From the NCBI GenBank assembly GCA_021904315.1, contig CM038921.1:10694146-10758145 (forward strand): a stretch of 64,000 nucleotides of DNA, in the 5' to 3' direction. Positions within the stretch are counted from its first letter, which is position 1; the number at the start of each line of letters is the position of its first letter. The DNA comes from Sphagnum magellanicum (taxonomy: Eukaryota > Streptophyta > Sphagnopsida > Sphagnales > Sphagnaceae). The translations under genes were made by a program, and so were the position numbers. The notes below the pieces were generated by a model, which was given only the letters and a program-made list of their open reading frames with translations, ran no database searches and was not told where the DNA came from. Positions 60,405 to 64,000 of this stretch are shown here, piece by piece.

Positions 60405-61560
60405 TTAACATAAATCTTAAATTGGAATTTTTGTCAACAATATAAAAACTGGAGATTGACATGGCACTAAAATCTACATTAAGGTGTCAAATTGGAATTT
60501 TTGTCATGAGTAAAAAATGGACAATGACATGGGCTTCAATATTCACATGAAACGTTTTGTTGAAACTATTTTCAAAAATTTAGAAAATGTTCAATGACAT
60601 AGTTTTGAAGATCTACATTAAGTGTATTTTTCAATGTTTATCAATAGTAAAAATTTGCCCAATGACATCGCATTCAAAATCTACAATAATGATTAAATTG
60701 GAATATAATGTCAAGAATAAAAGAAATTAACAATGACATTAGGTCTTTTTTGATGAATTTTCTCATTGTGGGTAAAAAAAAATTGGAAAATTTAAGAACA
60801 CAAAGTTTCCAAAACACAAAATTGCAAAAGAAAACCCTAAATGACTTAACTTTGAAAATTATCCTTAAATTATTTTTCGGATTTCCTTGTCAATAGTAAA
60901 AAAAATGGACAATGAAACAACTTTGAATATCTACATTAGGATGTCTTTTTCAATTTTTTTCCAGAATGGAAGAAATAGAGAATGGCATGGATATCTAAAT
61001 CCAAATTTATTTTTATTTTAATTTATGTCAAGAGTGACCTAGAAATGCATAATGACATGGCTCTGAAGCAACGTTTTTCTTTGTGTGAAATTTCACATTA
61101 TTGCAAAAATCTGAAAATGACCAATGACAAGTTCAAAGGGTTCTTCTTGATTGTTTTGGAAAAATTTGCCAAAAAAAGGGGGAAAAAGGCATTGTTATAC
61201 ACATTTAGCCTAGTATGTGTTTCTACATGTAGCTAAGAAGTAGTAGGATTCTAAGAAAAACTTAGTTTTTTGTCTATCCTATAGCCAAACTTGGCTAAAT
61301 CTTCCTATGCATGGTTGCCAATGTGGCTTCGTCACATAATCAAGAATATATATATATATTCTTGAAAATAAATGAAATTTTTTTTTTGAACTTCTGTCAA
61401 CATTAAAGAAAATGTACAATGACATGTTTGTGAAAATCTACATTAAGTTGTTTTTTTAATTCTTGTGAAGAGTGAAGAGAATGTCATGACATGCCTTTCT
61501 CAAATTTGCATTGAATTGTTCTTGAACAATTTCTACAAAGATTGAAAGAATGGACAATAA
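60405..61560. repeat. Degenerate tandem array of the ~73-bp monomer, single-unit phase
   Basis: The phrase AATGGACAATGACATGG-(C/G)TTTGAA-(G/A)ATCTACATTAAG followed by a T-rich spacer and GTCAAGAGTAAA recurs roughly every 70-80 bp. Examples are near 60455, 60520, 60595, 60655, 60905, 61050 and 61410. It is the same monomer as in the 56.5-57.2 kb array but without the alternating A/B halves, and it is more diverged. A copy of the TAGCCAAA palindrome repeat is inserted near 61.3 kb. Confidence 0.65.
61275..61337 (-). repeat. Dispersed repeat with TAGCCAAATTTGGCTA palindrome, copy 3
   Basis: In reverse complement this reads ATGTGACGAAGCCACATTGG, then AGGAAGATTTAGCCAAGTTT and GGCTATAGGATAG, matching the copies at 8.5 kb and 55.0 kb. 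The palindrome (61282-61297) has one mismatch. A separate 26-bp perfect palindrome (61340-61365, TCAAGAAT core with AT repeats) lies beside it. Confidence 0.6.
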
Positions 61561-64000
61561 CATGCCATCAAAAGTCCACTATGAAAAATCAAGGTTATCT
61601 ATTGGTTGTTTCCAAGTTCTTTGACTTTTAAATTTTATGAATTTTCAAAGAACTGCCAATTTTGGTTATTAAAAAAATTCAAAATCAAAGAATTAGCTAG
61701 TCATGGTTTTTTGGAAAAATAAAAAATAAAAATTTGGGCGGTTTTAGTTCTTTAAAAAGCTTTAAGAACAATTGATTTTTTGCCAATTTTCATGAAAAAT
61801 GTTAAACAATTAATGATACTTTGACTTTTTTAACATTTTTGAGAATCGCCAATTATGAACAAATGCCAGTTATTTGATTTTTTGAGAATCGCTTGTTAAG
61901 TGTATATATAAGTGCACAAAGAACCCACAAAAAATCGATAGTGTTTTAATGAACTTCCCAACACTAGAAAAAACCCCAGTCCCATTTTCATTGTGTCAAA
62001 TTGACACAAAAGAAAAGCCTACTTTGCCTAAGGGAAGATGTAGAAAGGAAAGAGGTTATAAAGACTATGAAGACCAAGGGTGCAAGGAGTTGATCCTAGC
62101 ATCATGAACTTATGTACTATCTAGGGAGCCATTGAGAAAGGAATTTGAATTTGATGGGTAAGGAGGTTGTGTGGGAACTAGATTCTTACCATTTTCATAT
62201 CATGTATTTAGAAAAAGAATTGGCCAACAAAAGAAATTAATATAGCAATTTAAGAATTTTTTTGAAAGAGGAGAAGAAGACAAAGCTTGACAAAGGAACG
62301 GATGGGCATTACTTCCTTCAAGTATGGCATGCTAAGGCTTTTCATGAAGAAGAAGATGAAATCGCACACTAGTAGAATGAAGAGTTTAGCAAAAAAATTG
62401 TTAATAGATTTCTCTTTGGTTTTTTCCCCAAAAGATGTTACTTTAAGAAAATTACTAATATTATTATCCTTCATTTTTTCATTTGTCCATGCTTTTGTTT
62501 CTTGTTTTTATTTTACAAGATTTTTGTCTTTTGTTTTTTCGCCTATTGTCCAAGGCAGTGAGAACAAGAATTTTTAAAAAATAAAATGGGAGTGATTTTG
62601 ATGAGGAAAGAACATGGTTGATCAATTTTACATTACCTGCATTTCTTTTGGCATGCACTTTTCTCAACATTGATTAGGTATGTCAATTTTTGTTTCTTTA
62701 GAAATTTTCATTTATAGTTGTCACAACATAATAGCAGTGATGTTGTCATCATAATTGTATTTTGTTTTTCTTTGCATGTCTATATCATGTGTGTGTTGCA
62801 AGGTTTGAAAATTTTGATTTCAATAAATTGATTGAATGTTTTCTTAGCTAATCTTTGCCTTAGCATATTCTTTTTGGTGATCTATTGTTCTAACAAATAA
62901 TTATAACTAATGATGACAATGATGAAACTCTTACAAACTTATGCCAAATAAGAATTCCTCTTTTATGGAGTTCTTTTGGCAATGGAGAGGTTCTTTGTCT
63001 AGGGAGAGAAAATTGTAGATTGATATTTTTGTTGGCAAAGTGGAAAGACAATGTTTTGTTTATGTGATATTGTTCTTATAAACAAAACTACATCTGAAGA
63101 TAAATGTTGTAATTGCAACACCTTTTTGCATCATCATCTTTTTCTATAGTTTTTGCATTATTTATTCCAATGTTACATTTTTGTGTATTGGTATTTTTTT
63201 GGATTCTCAATTCTAGTGTTCATTTTCTTTCATGGTCTACTATTTTTTGAACTTTCAATTCCACTATGTTTATTCTATTGGATTGGTTTTTTTTTGGCAT
63301 TCTCAAGTTTTAGTATTCATTCTCTTGAATCGATGTTTTTTTACATTCTAAATTCCAATAGTCATTATTTTAGATTCTGTTTTTTCATTTGAATGGGAAT
63401 TAACAATTAGTTGTTTTAAGAATATGTGATTGAGCCTTGCCTTTGCTCATGGAAAGTAAGCATAGGCTGTAGATATAATAAAATGATTGGCCTAAAATAT
63501 TGAGTAAATTATAATGCACTTAAAAAACATACATATGTAAATATGCCATAAAGAAACGAAGAGCTATTAGAGAACCTATGTATTTTGTTTGCTTGTAGAT
63601 GATTGCCAATGTGACCTTTGTGAAGAAACACAATGAAGATCAAACCTTGAAAGTAAATATGTTTGGGCCAAACAAAAACCATGTGAATGTTAACAATGTC
63701 TTTGCGATATTCAAGGCATCTATTGCCATCATGTTTGATGGTAGTTTGATGGAGGCATATGAGCTTGGATTGAGCATGGAATTCTTTGTTTTTCGATCAA
63801 GGCATGTTATCACTAGCATTCCAACTTTGGATCCAAATAACTTTCTTTCAAAGATTTTTATAAATTTATCATTCCTATTGTTGGTTCAAAAGTTTGTCTT
63901 TGAATATTAAATTTGCATAAACCTTGAAGTGACATATTTTGAACATGGTTATTCATTTATGGATGACAACTTGAAGCTTGTTTCTATTGATTCAATTTTG
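61561..64000. other. AT-rich intergenic stretch to window end
   Basis: No supported gene. The open frame at 63599-63910 (103 codons) contains an unrecognised sequence with protein-like composition. It could be a fragment of a transposon or gene continuing beyond the window, but nothing identifies it. Confidence 0.4.

Noticed and set aside
63599-63910. 103-codon frame at the window edge
   Set aside because: Protein-like composition but no recognisable family; it may be a TE fragment. Left as unassigned intergenic sequence.
1-64000. CRISPR array or prokaryotic operon signals
   Set aside because: The tandem repeats lack unique spacers of constant length, and the intron-rich genes show this is a plant nuclear genome.

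Overview
This is a nuclear genomic window from a land plant. Several points support that: TTTAGGG telomere-type motifs are scattered through it, all the introns I could place are short and GT-AG, and the genes are plant-type versions of NAP1, a GYP7-like Rab-GAP and an At4g19900-like glycosyltransferase. Plant DNA transposon relics fill the rest. I cannot name the species. The very AT-rich, TE-littered intergenic DNA around small genic islands would suit a bryophyte, lycophyte, fern or other large plant genome.

Layout. 1-21.1 kb is a gene desert. It holds MITE-like inverted-repeat elements (60-253, 705-1705, 7575-7816), a CT-rich minisatellite (2731-3215), a pogo/Tigger-type transposase relic (about 4.05-5.0 kb, minus) and a large hAT transposase relic (about 16.76-21.1 kb, minus) whose BED finger is split by an 860-bp insertion. 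21.6-24.2 kb is the first genic island, an intact, apparently intronless TBC-domain Rab-GAP (plus). 27.1-36.6 kb is a complete NAP1/NCKAP1 gene (minus). I resolve 23 coding exons whose phases close into a 1402-residue protein. 36.6-39.8 kb, upstream of NAP1, is packed with simple repeats (alternating GC/AC, polypurine, GGTAGGTA) and three tandem-repeat arrays. 40-50.9 kb is again desert, with a PIF/Harbinger transposase relic (45.7-46.35 kb), a SINE-like fragment and more MITEs. 50.95-54.6 kb holds a GT32-type alpha-1,4-glycosyltransferase gene (minus, 5 exons) that is intact except for one in-frame TGA and a changed DXD context. 55-64 kb is desert with two related arrays of a monomer of about 73 bp.

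Function. The three genes are not a cluster with one shared job, although two relate to the endomembrane/cytoskeleton system. NAP1 is a scaffold subunit of the SCAR/WAVE complex that activates ARP2/3 actin nucleation. The TBC protein should inactivate a Rab GTPase. The glycosyltransferase looks like a Golgi type II membrane enzyme. The Rab-GAP and NAP1 are convergently transcribed.

I found no convincing undescribed multi-gene system. The most interesting points are the TGA-interrupted glycosyltransferase, the repeat biology and the split hAT element. All exon boundaries and family assignments were read by eye and recalled from family knowledge; no search was run.
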